Source: a virus
Direction: 5' to 3' (one strand)
Length of the DNA stretch: 35,236 nucleotides
Virus record (IMG/VR): IMGVR_UViG_3300028388_001992
Span: 1 to 35,236 of that record
In this document: positions 22,348-32,192 of the stretch, piece by piece
Position numbering within the stretch: position 1 is the stretch's first letter
Layout of the letters: each line of letters starts with the position of its first letter
Program-made: the position numbers and the translations under genes
The notes under the pieces: model-generated
What the model saw: only the letters and a program-made list of their open reading frames with translations
What the model was told of the DNA's origin: nothing
Database searches by the model: none

Positions 22348-24218
22348 GATACACACAGCCCCTTCAAAGTATCGAGGTGATGTTATACCCGCACGGCGTG
22401 TTGCGTGAACCCCGTGAAGATACCAGCCCGCGCACACCTGACCGTCATGCTGAAGGTGTGAACGTGCGCACACAGGCGCAACCGCTGGTTGTGCGTAAGC
22501 TGTCAGAAATATATCAAACTGACCCGTTACGTTTTGATGACGCAAACCGTTCAACAAGTGAGGGGTTTAGCGTGCTAGACTTGTCAGCGTATTGCACAAG
22601 CGTCACTTTTAGTGAGTCACTGTCAGGCGCATACGGCGGTGCAACGCTCACACTTGAGTTGCCCTTTGCTGATGCATTGAAGCTTTTAGGCGGTACGGTT
22701 GCGGGCACGGCTCGACACTTGCGCCGCGATAACCCCGCATTAACATTGCGCAATTTATGCACGGGTGGCTGGCTTGTGATCAAACAAGCAACAGCGGGTG
22801 GTGATCTTATTGGGCGTTTCTTTGGTCAGGTCACGCGCATTGATAACCGCTTACAATACCTTGAGAGCGGCGCACCGTTGCGCGTTGTGAACATGGTTGT
22901 TGACAACTTTTATGCGGGGTTCATGCGCAACCAACTGAAGCAAACAATGAGCCGTGATGACAGCATCAGTGAGCTTGAGCCCAGCGCGGTGTTTCAAACA
23001 AGTGATTATACACAAGGTTTCTTAAGCGCAATACAACAGAGCTTTAAGGCGCAAGCGCCCGCTGAAACACTGAGCAAGGTTGTGTTTGCGCTGGGCGGTC
23101 ACAAGTTACCCGCATCACTCACACGCTTTGCAGATCAGCCGCTGGGTGCATATATACAAGTGTGTGACGGGTCACTTGAGGAGATGCGCAAGTATGGTTT
23201 AAAGGGCGCTGACGTTGACGTGATCAAAGGTAAGATCATGACCTTGTATCAGGGCGCGTTCAGTAACAACATCACACATCATGAGACGATACAACAGATG
23301 TTCAACGCCGCGCCGCAACTCATAGAATACTTTGCAACGCTTGTGCCGCTCACCCCGCGTGAGCTTGCACAGGTGAGCAAGAGCAAGGTGTACAAACGGC
23401 TGGGCGGTGTGCCCGTGATCATTTACAGATACAAACCGGTTTACCCTTATGCGCCGCCCAGCGCGGCGGGCTTCAACAAACTCACGCGCTTCAAATACGG
23501 TGTTGACCGTGTGGTCAGTTCACGCACAGACTGTGAAGAGTTCTTTGGTGATATGCCGCCGCAAGACTTTGGTGAGGGTCAGTCATATCTGATTGATGAT
23601 AAGTACATCACGGCGCTTGAGTATGAGGTGAATGAAGATGACCGCATCAACTACACCTTTGTTGAAGGGGCGTTTAGCAACGCGCAAGGGCACGCGCTCA
23701 ACTATGTGCGCAACAACGCATCACCAGCGCTCAACAAAGTTGACGTGAACAGGCACGGCTTGCGAGCAATGTCAATGCACACACCCTTTGTGTCAGTTGC
23801 AAGTGACCCTGATGAGATTAAGGCGTTCAACATGCGCGCACCTAACGCACTAGCTGAACGGCTGTTTCACAACACGGCGGCGGGGCATAACTTTGCAACG
23901 GGCACATTCACGGTTGAACATGACATTGCAGAGAATCACCTTAAGAACACCCGTGAAAGTCTCCTGTGCGCACCGTCAGGCAACTGGGTGACGTTCAACT
24001 TGCACATCAGTGAGAGTGATGATGTGAAGTTCACTTGCTACGTTGACACAGTACAGACGAACATAACCGCTGACGCAACAGGCATTGTGATGAGCATAAC
24101 ACAATACAGCTTCACACGCGGGCACATAGGTGTGCAAGCACCTGAGTTTGATCTGAGCAAGTATCAGGCTGAAGAGTTGAGCACACTTGTGCCTAATGAA
24201 GATGTGAGTGATGAATGA
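22344..24218 (+). CDS. Baseplate hub/tail-associated protein
   Basis: 624 residues if started at TTG 22344, which overlaps the tape measure stop; an in-frame ATG at 22380 would give 612 residues. Neither has a well-spaced ribosome-binding site, so the start is uncertain. It is a large mixed alpha/beta protein with early FSVLDLSAYCTSVTFSESLS and ALRVVNMVVDNFY-like strands (seen as LRVVNMVVDNFYAGFM) and a C-terminal HISESDDVKFTCYVDTVQTN segment. Location directly after the tape measure and before an OB-fold spike gene is that of the central hub that receives the tube. No peptidoglycan-hydrolase motif is evident. The call is positional. Confidence 0.6.
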
Positions 24219-24967
24219 TTTACACAGGGCAAATCACTGAGGTTGACAAAGTTCTTGACGGGTCACCCGTCATGACCGTTGTGAGCGCGGCGGGCGTTGT
24301 CATGTTCCCGTGTTACATGCTGAGTGCGGCGGGCGGGTATCAGGCGGCGTTCAGCACACCGCCCTTGCGCAAGGGCGCGGCTGTTGTGCTTGTGCGCCCT
24401 GATGACAACGCGCCGTTTTATGTGCTGGGCGGTGTGCCCGCGCCCGCTGATCAGGCGGCGGTGCAACTTGAAGGGGCAACCGCTGGTGCGGCGGCTGACT
24501 ATCGGGGGCACGCGATTGATGAAACCGTCATGCGCAACACTAACAGTACACTCACACTATCACCTAGAAACAACGCGGTGTTGAACGCGCCTTCAATCAG
24601 GTTACAACTTCAGGGCGGCGGCTTGCGGGTGAGTCAACAGGGTGCGGCAACAAACGGTGTGCTGAACGCGCAACCCTTCATTGACACGTTGTTCACATAT
24701 CTAGGTGAGATCACAGAGCGCCTGACCGTGATTGAACGCGCTGTCACCGCGTTAAACAACACGCTATCAAGTCAACTCGTCACTGAAGCCGCTGAGATCA
24801 CGGCGCGCATCACGGCGGGCACAGCAACCCCTGATGACATTGAACGGCTGGCTGAAATCAACCAACTTCAGATTGACGTTGTGACTATACAAGCCCCTGT
24901 AACAGCCTCAAATGTTGTGCAATCACAGGCTGAAGAGAGTATAAATGAACACATCAACATACCGTGA
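24215..24967 (+). CDS. Baseplate spike/OB-fold protein (gpV-like)
   Basis: 250 residues, ATGA overlap with the hub gene. The first 75 residues (MIYTGQITEVDKVLDGSPVM, FPCYMLSAAGGYQAAFSTPP, LRKGAAVVLVRPDDNAPFYV) look like the OB-fold domain of baseplate spike proteins: a flow of short strands ending in a channel-like 'GAAVVL...' segment. A middle stretch NSTLTLSPRNNAVLNAPSIR resembles the start of a beta-helix. The C terminus is a helical coiled-coil-like region (YLGEITERLTVIERAVTALN) in place of a long spike tip. It probably sits at the centre of the baseplate beneath the hub. Confidence 0.6.
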   Translation: MIYTGQITEVDKVLDGSPVMTVVSAAGVVMFPCYMLSAAGGYQAAFSTPPLRKGAAVVLVRPDDNAPFYVLGGVPAPADQAAVQLEGATAGAAADYRGHAIDETVMRNTNSTLTLSPRNNAVLNAPSIRLQLQGGGLRVSQQGAATNGVLNAQPFIDTLFTYLGEITERLTVIERAVTALNNTLSSQLVTEAAEITARITAGTATPDDIERLAEINQLQIDVVTIQAPVTASNVVQSQAEESINEHINIP

Positions 24968-24981
24968 TGAGGGGGTGAGCA

Positions 24982-26769
24982 ATGCTTTATAAAGGCACAG
25001 GCGGCAACACCGTATTCAGCACAAGCACAACAGAACGCATACCCGTTCATGTGCCCATATCATATTATCTGTCAATCAGTGACGGCGGCACGGTGCGTGA
25101 CTCAATTACCCTACCTAATGAACCTGAACAGGTGGCGTATCAGTTCACAAGTGAGCATGACATTGTGTATACAATCACGGGTGATAAGATTCACCGCCGC
25201 GCTGTTGACCGTCATGTATCTATCACGATTAGCGGGCGTTCAGGGTACGCAAATAAATACCACTGGCGCATGCGGCGCGGGGCTGACTCGCTTGACCCGC
25301 AAGAGATATTCTCAGAGTTCAATGACTTTCTGTTCAATGACCACAAGCTGAACACGGGCAAGGTCAACCAAAGACAACGCGAGTCAGCCGCGCCCAGTCT
25401 GAGCAAGTCTATGACCTTCACGGACTTGCAGACGGGTGTGCGCTTTTATGATTGTGTGCCTACTTCATTCACTTATGCCCGCTCTATCGAGTCAACGCGG
25501 TTTGGGTATGAATGGACACTTGAACTTATGGCTTATAAAGAGTCAGAGTTCATCACTGATCAGGGCGTGATTGCGGCGTTCTTAGAAGCGCTCACAGATT
25601 ACATCAACAGCGCAACATCTGTTCTTGATAGATGCACCGCTGTCATACAGGGTGCAAAGGCGTATGTGCTTGCGCCGATACGTGCAACATTAGGTGCAAT
25701 CAATCGCGTCATCAGCGCCGCACGGCGGCTTGCTGAATCACTACCTGACGCGGTGTCAAGTATCAGGGGTGTGTTCACCGCAATAAGAGATGAGATCAGT
25801 AACATCTTCAACGGCGTTGTTGCGAGCGTTGACGCAATCAAGTCTGTTGCTGATGATGACCTGTTTAGCGGGCGCTATTGGTCTGAAGTGTGGGGTGACT
25901 GGGCTGACGGTCAGGCAATGATTGACGTGTTCACAAAAGGTGAGTTGCCGCCCGCAAATGACACCGCCGCAAGCCCTGTGCTTCAAGAGGTCAGTAACGC
26001 GCTTCAAGAGTTAGGGTATGACGTTGCACGGGCGCTGGGGTATTTTGGGCGCATAGCGTACACTGACACCTTGCCCGCTGGTTCAGGCGGCTCATTCTTA
26101 GATAAAGAAAACGCCTTTAGGTTGCTTGCGGGTGAAGATCAAGCGTCACTGATTGTGAATGACACTGACCGTGACGCTGATCAATTCACAGTGTACGTGC
26201 TGAAGGCGGGTGAGAACCTGTATGACGTTGCGGTCAGGGTATACAATGACGTGAGCTTGTGGGGTGAGATTGCCCGCGCAAACGGCTGGCTTGACGCGCA
26301 CACAGATGAAGCGGGCAACATTGCCCGTGCGGGTCAACGTGTGCTTGTGCCTGTGCTTGACGGCGCGGCGTTGCTCACCTTGTCACCACAACTTGTTGCG
26401 GGGCAATCACCCTTGCTCACTGATCTGCTACTTGATGACGGTGACTTGAGTCTGTCACGCGGGCTGAATGACGTGCGGCTTGTGACTGGCGCTGACAACT
26501 TCACGCAAGCGGTTATCAACCGATTATCAACACAGCGCGGTGAACTTCCGCTCACCCTCAACTATGGGTTAACTGATCAAATAGGCGCACAGAACACCGT
26601 CAAGCGCCCTGAACAGATTGCGCTTGATGTGATTGAACAGGTGCTCACTGATGAGCGCGTGTTAACCGTCAGTGACGTGTCAATCACTCAACAGGGTGAT
26701 ATGCTTGACTTGCGATTCAACGCCGCGCCTGTTGAGGGTGACGCGGTTCAAATCATCTTACCTGTTTAG
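24982..26769 (+). CDS. Baseplate wedge protein: LysM domain fused to gp25-like domain
   Basis: 595 residues, ATG 24982 behind AGGGGGTGAG. Three parts can be seen. Residues 1-200 are beta-rich with FYDCVPTSFTYARSIESTRF and YEWTLELMAY, like tail/baseplate attachment domains. Residues about 205-300 are helical. Residues about 400-458 (YVLKAGENLYDVAVRVYNDV, LWGEIARANGWLD, ARAGQRVLVPV) form a LysM-like domain as in T4 gp53. Residues about 495-595 (VTGADNFTQAVINRLSTQRG, PLTLNYGLTDQIG, VTLSI-like ISDVSITQQGDMLDLRF seen as VSDVSITQQGDM) fit gp25/gpW-type wedge proteins. A gp53-LysM and gp25 fusion would join two neighbouring wedge parts in one chain. Confidence 0.7.
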   Translation: MLYKGTGGNTVFSTSTTERIPVHVPISYYLSISDGGTVRDSITLPNEPEQVAYQFTSEHDIVYTITGDKIHRRAVDRHVSITISGRSGYANKYHWRMRRGADSLDPQEIFSEFNDFLFNDHKLNTGKVNQRQRESAAPSLSKSMTFTDLQTGVRFYDCVPTSFTYARSIESTRFGYEWTLELMAYKESEFITDQGVIAAFLEALTDYINSATSVLDRCTAVIQGAKAYVLAPIRATLGAINRVISAARRLAESLPDAVSSIRGVFTAIRDEISNIFNGVVASVDAIKSVADDDLFSGRYWSEVWGDWADGQAMIDVFTKGELPPANDTAASPVLQEVSNALQELGYDVARALGYFGRIAYTDTLPAGSGGSFLDKENAFRLLAGEDQASLIVNDTDRDADQFTVYVLKAGENLYDVAVRVYNDVSLWGEIARANGWLDAHTDEAGNIARAGQRVLVPVLDGAALLTLSPQLVAGQSPLLTDLLLDDGDLSLSRGLNDVRLVTGADNFTQAVINRLSTQRGELPLTLNYGLTDQIGAQNTVKRPEQIALDVIEQVLTDERVLTVSDVSITQQGDMLDLRFNAAPVEGDAVQIILPV

Positions 26770-26779
26770 AGGGGGGCTT

Positions 26780-28183
26780 GTGGCTTACACACCTAAGAGT
26801 GCAAATGATATATTGCGTGACTTGCGCGGCATGATATTGGGGCGCACTGACTTAAATGATATCTTCGCGGGGTCAGTGCTGAACACACTATTGTCAGCCG
26901 TTGCACAAGAGGTTGCGTCAGGTGAGCGGCGCTTGTACGGCTTGCGTGAAGCGTTCTACTTGCGCAACGCGAGCGGGCAAGATCTTGATGAACGTGTTGC
27001 AGAGTTGCCGCCAGTGGGCATTGCTCGCATTGATGCGACAAACGCCAGCGGCGCGGTGCTGAAGATCACACGGTCATCAAGCCTCAACAGCTTGACAGTG
27101 CCCGCCGGTTCAACCGTGAAGAGTGACAGCGGCGCACAGTACCGCACATCACAAGATGTTGTGATCACGGCGGGCAACCTCTCAATTGAGAACGTGCATA
27201 TAGTTGCAACCGTTGCGGGTACTCAGGGCAACGCACTGGGTGAAGAGATCAACACCGTTGTCTCAATGCCTGATGACGTGATCTCTGTTGTGAACACACA
27301 GCCAGTGACAAACGGCACTGACCGTGAAGGTGATGAAGATTTGCGTGAGCGCGCCTTGCTCTATATGCAATCACTGACACGTTGCACGCGGTCAGCACTT
27401 GAGTTCTTAGGCACATCATTCATTGCAAGCACGGGTGAGCGCATGCGCTTTGCTCGATTGTTTGAAGATCCTAACACGCCCGCATACAGTGAACTTGTTG
27501 TTGATGACGGGTCAGGGTTGACGGTCACAGCGGTCAGCCGCGCCGCGACAACAGTCAACGGCACAGTGCCTGAAAACGGCGCGTCAATCCTGTATCATCA
27601 CGCACCCGCAACTGAACCGCTGACAACCAGCAACTTGCGTGTGTTGCGCAACGGCGTGCAAGTTAACATCAACGCAAGGGCGCTCACGTCACACCCTGAA
27701 CGCGGTGTATTGTACATTGATGAGGGTGTGTTACAGGCGGGTGACCAGTGGACAATATACAACTATAGGACATTTGAAGGGCTCATTAAAGAGCTTCAAT
27801 CTGAGATTGAAGGTGACGTTGAAAACCCGTCACTCTTAACGGGCTTTAGGGCGGCGGGCACACGCTGTGTTGTCAGGCTGGCTGACGCACAATTTGTGAA
27901 CATGGATATGTCACTTAGTGTTGACTATGATGTTGACTACAACGTGATTGAAGGCACGGTGCGTGAGACATTAGTGAATTACATCAACGGACTTGCGCCC
28001 AGTGAACCCCTGTATGTGTCAGCGCTCATTGAGGCGGCAAGGGGGGTGACAGGTGTGCGTGATGTGCAACTGTTTCAGCGCGGTACAACAAACGCGCTTG
28101 ATAATCAATACCCCGCTTCACCGCGTGCCGCTATTCGGGTAAACTCATCTTCAATCAACATTTCAAACAATGAGGCGGTATAA
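26780..28183 (+). CDS. Baseplate J-like protein (T4 gp6-like)
   Basis: 467 residues from GTG 26780, chosen because AGAGGGGGG precedes it; the frame opens further upstream within the previous gene. J-family proteins build the wedge ring and trigger sheath contraction. The markers are the N-terminal NDILRDLRGMILGRTDLNDI, LYGLREAFYLRNASGQDLDE, and RSSSLNSLTVPAGSTVKSDS with GAQYRTSQDVVITAG, then the characteristic NGTDREGDEDLRERALLYMQ and a C-terminal SEPLYVSALIEAARGVTGVR-type domain. It sits in the expected order after the gp25-like domain. Confidence 0.85.
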   Translation: MAYTPKSANDILRDLRGMILGRTDLNDIFAGSVLNTLLSAVAQEVASGERRLYGLREAFYLRNASGQDLDERVAELPPVGIARIDATNASGAVLKITRSSSLNSLTVPAGSTVKSDSGAQYRTSQDVVITAGNLSIENVHIVATVAGTQGNALGEEINTVVSMPDDVISVVNTQPVTNGTDREGDEDLRERALLYMQSLTRCTRSALEFLGTSFIASTGERMRFARLFEDPNTPAYSELVVDDGSGLTVTAVSRAATTVNGTVPENGASILYHHAPATEPLTTSNLRVLRNGVQVNINARALTSHPERGVLYIDEGVLQAGDQWTIYNYRTFEGLIKELQSEIEGDVENPSLLTGFRAAGTRCVVRLADAQFVNMDMSLSVDYDVDYNVIEGTVRETLVNYINGLAPSEPLYVSALIEAARGVTGVRDVQLFQRGTTNALDNQYPASPRAAIRVNSSSINISNNEAV

Positions 28184-28185
28184 CA

Positions 28186-29745
28186 ATGAGTGAAAAGAAG
28201 GTTATATTTCACGCACTTGAACGGCTTGACCTGATTGACGTTGACGCGCTTCAAGCTCAAGTGTTTGACTACCTTGCGCAAGCGCTGGGTAACATGTTAG
28301 GGCGTGATCAAGTGAGCGCTGATTTAATCGGCGCAACGCTCGCAAAGCCGTCATCAGTCACCGTCAATAACACAAACAGCACTATCAACTTGAGTGACTT
28401 CACGTTCATTGAGATGAGCGGTGACACACCTGTTGTGCGCTCGCGTCAATCACGGGTTGTGACGTATGATGCAAGTGAGTCATTTCATGACCTGTGTGAC
28501 TTCAGCGCTGTGCGCGCAATCACACAAACTTACTACAACGCAAACAGTGCATTGCCGCCTGTGCCCACACAAGATGCGAGCTATTCAGAGACTACGCACG
28601 GCGTGTTCTATCCGTTCATATGGGCACGCTCTGAAGATGTGAACGCATTACAAGACACCCGCCGCTTTTGGTCAGTTGCAAACGGGCAAGAGAACACAGC
28701 AACGGTTGCTACACGTAGTGATAGAGCGGTGCGCTTTGCGGTTCAGTTCACAAAGCCGTCAGGTGACTGGGTGCAAATCGCACGTATTGTGCAATGGTCA
28801 CTGAACGGGTCAACGGTTGAGCTTCAATCAAGCGGTGTTGTGTTTATCACTCTTGTTGACGCGCTTGTGCCCTTGCCCACATTTGGCGGCGGCGCTGATG
28901 AAGCGCGCTCATATTATGACCAGTTCAACACGGTCAATGATGCAAATGACTTCAGCGGTTTGCTTGCATGTTTCAGGGCGGTTCAGAATGAACTTACGCT
29001 GATCAGGTCAGGCGGTTCAAATGATGCGACATACGGCACAACGCTGACCAACATGACACGCCCGCCGCGCTTGTCACTTGACGGGCTGTATGACCGCACA
29101 GTTGCGCTGAACACACAATTTAGAGACGTGCGCCAGCTAGGTTCAGCCGTGTTCACGCTTGAGGCTAACCGCCCCGCCGGTGCATACACCTTCACTGTAA
29201 CTAATAACACAACGGTGTCATCAGCCTTGCCGCGTGTGACGCTCGCGGGGTCACCTGATTACTCACTTGTGTTCAACAAGACTTCACCGCCGTCAGCGCC
29301 GCTTGACTTTGCGGGCGCTCAATTTGACCCGTCACAGAACGTGTTCTTGCGCAACTGGGTTGCGGCGCTGTCAATGTTCACAGTTGAAGTGCCCGCGAGC
29401 TTTGCGGGCGCTGAGATCAGGGTGAAACCCGTGATAGTTGCGGCGGTTGTGGATGACTACAACACAAACAACAGCACCGCGTTTGAGGTCATCGGCACAA
29501 GCAATGAGAAGTTTGTACCGCTGACTGCAATGTTGATCACGGATAACCCCAGCGGTGACACTGACTATAGTGACACGCTACGTGTTGAGCAACTTGAGCG
29601 CAAAGACGCGAGCAACACCACCGCAACCTTTCACGGTGTGCGTGTAGGTATTGCGGGCATTGATGAACTGTTGACCAGCACAAATGTGCAACTTTATAAG
29701 GTGCGCATTGCGGTCAAGGTTGACGTTGAACTTGTGGAGATTTAA
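28186..29745 (+). CDS. Baseplate/tail protein of unknown subfamily
   Basis: 519 residues, ATG 28186 two bases after the previous stop. After a helical N terminus (ALERLDLIDVDALQAQVFDY), it is mostly beta-rich with many Thr, Val and Asn residues and no membrane or catalytic motif. Segments such as RFAVQFTKPSGDWVQIARIV and AGAEIRVKPVIVAAVVDDY-like strands resemble jelly-roll or Ig-like baseplate domains. Lying between the J-like protein and fiber genes, it is likely a wedge-to-fiber connector (inference). Confidence 0.55.
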   Translation: MSEKKVIFHALERLDLIDVDALQAQVFDYLAQALGNMLGRDQVSADLIGATLAKPSSVTVNNTNSTINLSDFTFIEMSGDTPVVRSRQSRVVTYDASESFHDLCDFSAVRAITQTYYNANSALPPVPTQDASYSETTHGVFYPFIWARSEDVNALQDTRRFWSVANGQENTATVATRSDRAVRFAVQFTKPSGDWVQIARIVQWSLNGSTVELQSSGVVFITLVDALVPLPTFGGGADEARSYYDQFNTVNDANDFSGLLACFRAVQNELTLIRSGGSNDATYGTTLTNMTRPPRLSLDGLYDRTVALNTQFRDVRQLGSAVFTLEANRPAGAYTFTVTNNTTVSSALPRVTLAGSPDYSLVFNKTSPPSAPLDFAGAQFDPSQNVFLRNWVAALSMFTVEVPASFAGAEIRVKPVIVAAVVDDYNTNNSTAFEVIGTSNEKFVPLTAMLITDNPSGDTDYSDTLRVEQLERKDASNTTATFHGVRVGIAGIDELLTSTNVQLYKVRIAVKVDVELVEI

Positions 29746-29748
29746 GAG

Positions 29749-31341
29749 ATGATTATTGCATACGCGAGCGGGGCGGCAAACCCCGTGCAATCACAGGTTG
29801 ACTTCATTGTTGACCTTCAGGGCGGTGACACCTTGCCCACAACCGCACAGTTGTACGGCGGCGGTACTGACTCAAGTGACCCTTCAGCGGTGTTCACCTT
29901 CAGTTGGTCAATCATTCACCGCCCGTCAACAAGCAACGCCGCGCTTGATGATGCGGTGTTGCAAAACCCTACACTGGGCGCTGTTGACGTGTGGGGTAAT
30001 TACCTTTTATTTCTTATAGTTACAAATACAGCAACAGGTCAAACGAGTGAGATTGACCCGCTTGCCGCGCCTCAAAGCGCGTTTGTTAGCGTGCGTGTTC
30101 AGAGTCTTGAGTTAGGTCTTGAGAAACCAGCGGCGGGTGAGCGTGAATGGTATGATAAGGCACATCAGTGGGTTGATACCATTGAGGATCATGAGGGGCG
30201 TATAGATGCACTTGAGGCACAAGGGCATGATCTGAATGACCTGACAGATGTGACACTAGGCACACTGACCAGCGGTGAAGCGCTACTGTACAACGGCGCG
30301 CAATGGGTGAACGGCGCGGTTGCGAGTCAACTAGATGCGCTGAGTGATGTGACACTGGGCACGCTCGCAAACGGTGAAGTGCTGAGTTATGACGGCGCGG
30401 TGTGGTCAAACAGTACACCCGCAACCGCACTGACTGTTCAAGATGAATACGGCGCTGACACAACATCAGTTGACCTTGTGGATGATAACCTTGTGTTGGT
30501 CAGTGACAGCGGGTCAGTTGTGGTGACACACGGCACGTTGACGGGCAACCCAAAGTTGAGTCTTGACGTTGCGTCAAACCTCACTGTTGACACTATGAAC
30601 GTGAACGGTGACCTGACGGTCAACGCTGACGGCGGTGCGGTTGACCCCACAATCTTTATGCTTGATGAAACGATAAACGCGCCCGCGCTGACCTATGACC
30701 GCGCCGCACAAGAGTTCAAGATCAAGCGCACAAGCGCTGAAGGCTTCAAGTCAATCATCACTGAAGCTGACCGCGCCTCAACCTCAGAATACGGTGTTGT
30801 GAGGATCGAAACAAACAACACAGGTTACAACTCAACAGGGAGAATTCTTGACGTTGAGCGGCTGATGTTCACAGGCGTTGTTGACGGTATGGTTGACTAT
30901 AAGAGTTCAACACAACATCACAAAACAACTGACGGTGACGTTGAGATTGAAGCAAACAGCGCAACCAACATTGCCCAGCGCGCCGCGTTGATCTTTGTGA
31001 ACGTGACGGGTGAAGAGATTGCAGTGAGTGACATAGCGCTTGTAATGGCTTCAAGCGGCATCTCAGTTTCAACTGATTATGCGTTCAGTCTCGTCATCTA
31101 TACAAGTCTAAGTGCGCTCGCGTCTAACACACCCACAACGTCACACGCCTTGCCTACGTTCACACGTATAGGTGACAATCAGGCGGGCGCATGCACCTTC
31201 AACTATGTAACGCACAACTCAGGCACACCCTATAGTGTACCCGCTGGCGCTTACTTTGGCATACTCGTCACAAGTGAACCTGACTCATATGCGGGCAATC
31301 GGTTGCAGTGTACTCTTCAGGCGTTCAGGTTGATCAACTGA
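29749..31341 (+). CDS. Tail fiber protein with DLTDVTLG repeats
   Basis: 530 residues, ATG 29749 three bases after the previous stop. Residues 1-125 look like an Ig-like attachment domain (FTFSWSIIHRPSTSNAALDD, YLLFLIVTNTATGQTSE). A short helix (HQWVDTIEDHEGRIDALEAQ) precedes two repeats of the widespread fiber motif L-(T/S)-D-V-T-L-G-T-L-x-x-G-E-x-L (about residues 162-222). Beta-rich shaft sequence follows, and the C-terminal 130 residues, ending LQCTLQAFRLIN, probably form the receptor-binding head. It likely projects from the baseplate. The next gene starts at its stop (TGATG). Confidence 0.75.
   Translation: MIIAYASGAANPVQSQVDFIVDLQGGDTLPTTAQLYGGGTDSSDPSAVFTFSWSIIHRPSTSNAALDDAVLQNPTLGAVDVWGNYLLFLIVTNTATGQTSEIDPLAAPQSAFVSVRVQSLELGLEKPAAGEREWYDKAHQWVDTIEDHEGRIDALEAQGHDLNDLTDVTLGTLTSGEALLYNGAQWVNGAVASQLDALSDVTLGTLANGEVLSYDGAVWSNSTPATALTVQDEYGADTTSVDLVDDNLVLVSDSGSVVVTHGTLTGNPKLSLDVASNLTVDTMNVNGDLTVNADGGAVDPTIFMLDETINAPALTYDRAAQEFKIKRTSAEGFKSIITEADRASTSEYGVVRIETNNTGYNSTGRILDVERLMFTGVVDGMVDYKSSTQHHKTTDGDVEIEANSATNIAQRAALIFVNVTGEEIAVSDIALVMASSGISVSTDYAFSLVIYTSLSALASNTPTTSHALPTFTRIGDNQAGACTFNYVTHNSGTPYSVPAGAYFGILVTSEPDSYAGNRLQCTLQAFRLIN
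30232..30414 (+). repeat. Two in-frame DLTDVTLG fiber repeats
   Basis: Copies at about 30232-30318 and 30331-30414 share the words GATGTGACACT(A/G)GGCAC and (G/A)CGGTGAAG-GCT. They encode the shaft repeats of the fiber and continue the protein frame without interruption. Confidence 0.75.
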
Positions 31342-32192
31342 TGAGTGCAACAGGTTTTGGTTCACCGATATACACGCCCGCGCCCGCCTTCAATGATTTA
31401 GGCTTCGGGTCACCCTTCAACCCGCAAGTGCGCGGTGTTGGTTTTGGCGCACCCATTGACCCCGCACTGTCACCTGTTGACCTAGCTCGCGGGGTTGAAG
31501 TTGTAGGTGATGACGGCGGCGCACGTCTTGATATTGCGGGCACATGGTATGACCTTGCACCTGAACCTGTGCCGTCACACTCAAGTGCGTTCACCGTTCA
31601 CTTCATTCACACCGTCACAAGCGCGGTCACCCCCGCGCTTGCGGGTTATTTAGGCGGCACGGGCGGGCAAGTGTTCACTGATGTGTCACAGCGCGTGATA
31701 CACGCCTATGTGCCGCCCCTTGCACACGGTGAATACAACATCAGGGTCACGCACAGCACGGGTGTGATTATGCTCAACAGCGCGTTCAGGGTCATCACCC
31801 GCAATCGAGCGGCTGAAGTGTACGGCTTGCGCAAGGCGTTGCCCGCCTTCTATAAGTGCGGCGCGGTCACGGCGGTCAATGAGACGCTTGACCCGTTGCA
31901 TGAGTACACAAATCTTGAAGCGCTCACGCGCTCAATAGGTCAGGTGCTTCAGCGCTTCAAGGGGCGGCACTTCACCTTGCTCACTCAAGGCTGGTCAGAA
32001 GGTCAAGCCGTGTTACATGTTGAGAGCACGCTTGACTTTGATGACAGCGGCGCGTTGCGTGTAGGTGAGATGACCTTCACTTACACGGGCAAGACTGACA
32101 ACACGTTCACAGGTGTTGCGCACGCTGGCGGGCTTACACTCGCCTCAATCCTCACTGACACAAAGGTTGTGCCGTATGACAAGCCGCGTTGA
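31341..32192 (+). CDS. Tail/baseplate protein with GFG(S/A)P repeats
   Basis: 283 residues from ATG 31341, which overlaps the fiber stop by one base. The N terminus repeats a short motif three times: ATGFGSPIYTP, DLGFGSPFNP, GVGFGAPIDP. An IPT/TIG-like beta domain follows (about residues 75-155: AFTVHFIHTVTSAVTPALAG, YNIRVTHSTGVIMLNSAF), then a helical linker and a second beta domain (QAVLHVESTLDFDDSGALRV). No enzymatic motif. It probably belongs to the fiber network. Its end overlaps the next gene by 17 bases. Confidence 0.55.
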   Translation: MSATGFGSPIYTPAPAFNDLGFGSPFNPQVRGVGFGAPIDPALSPVDLARGVEVVGDDGGARLDIAGTWYDLAPEPVPSHSSAFTVHFIHTVTSAVTPALAGYLGGTGGQVFTDVSQRVIHAYVPPLAHGEYNIRVTHSTGVIMLNSAFRVITRNRAAEVYGLRKALPAFYKCGAVTAVNETLDPLHEYTNLEALTRSIGQVLQRFKGRHFTLLTQGWSEGQAVLHVESTLDFDDSGALRVGEMTFTYTGKTDNTFTGVAHAGGLTLASILTDTKVVPYDKPR

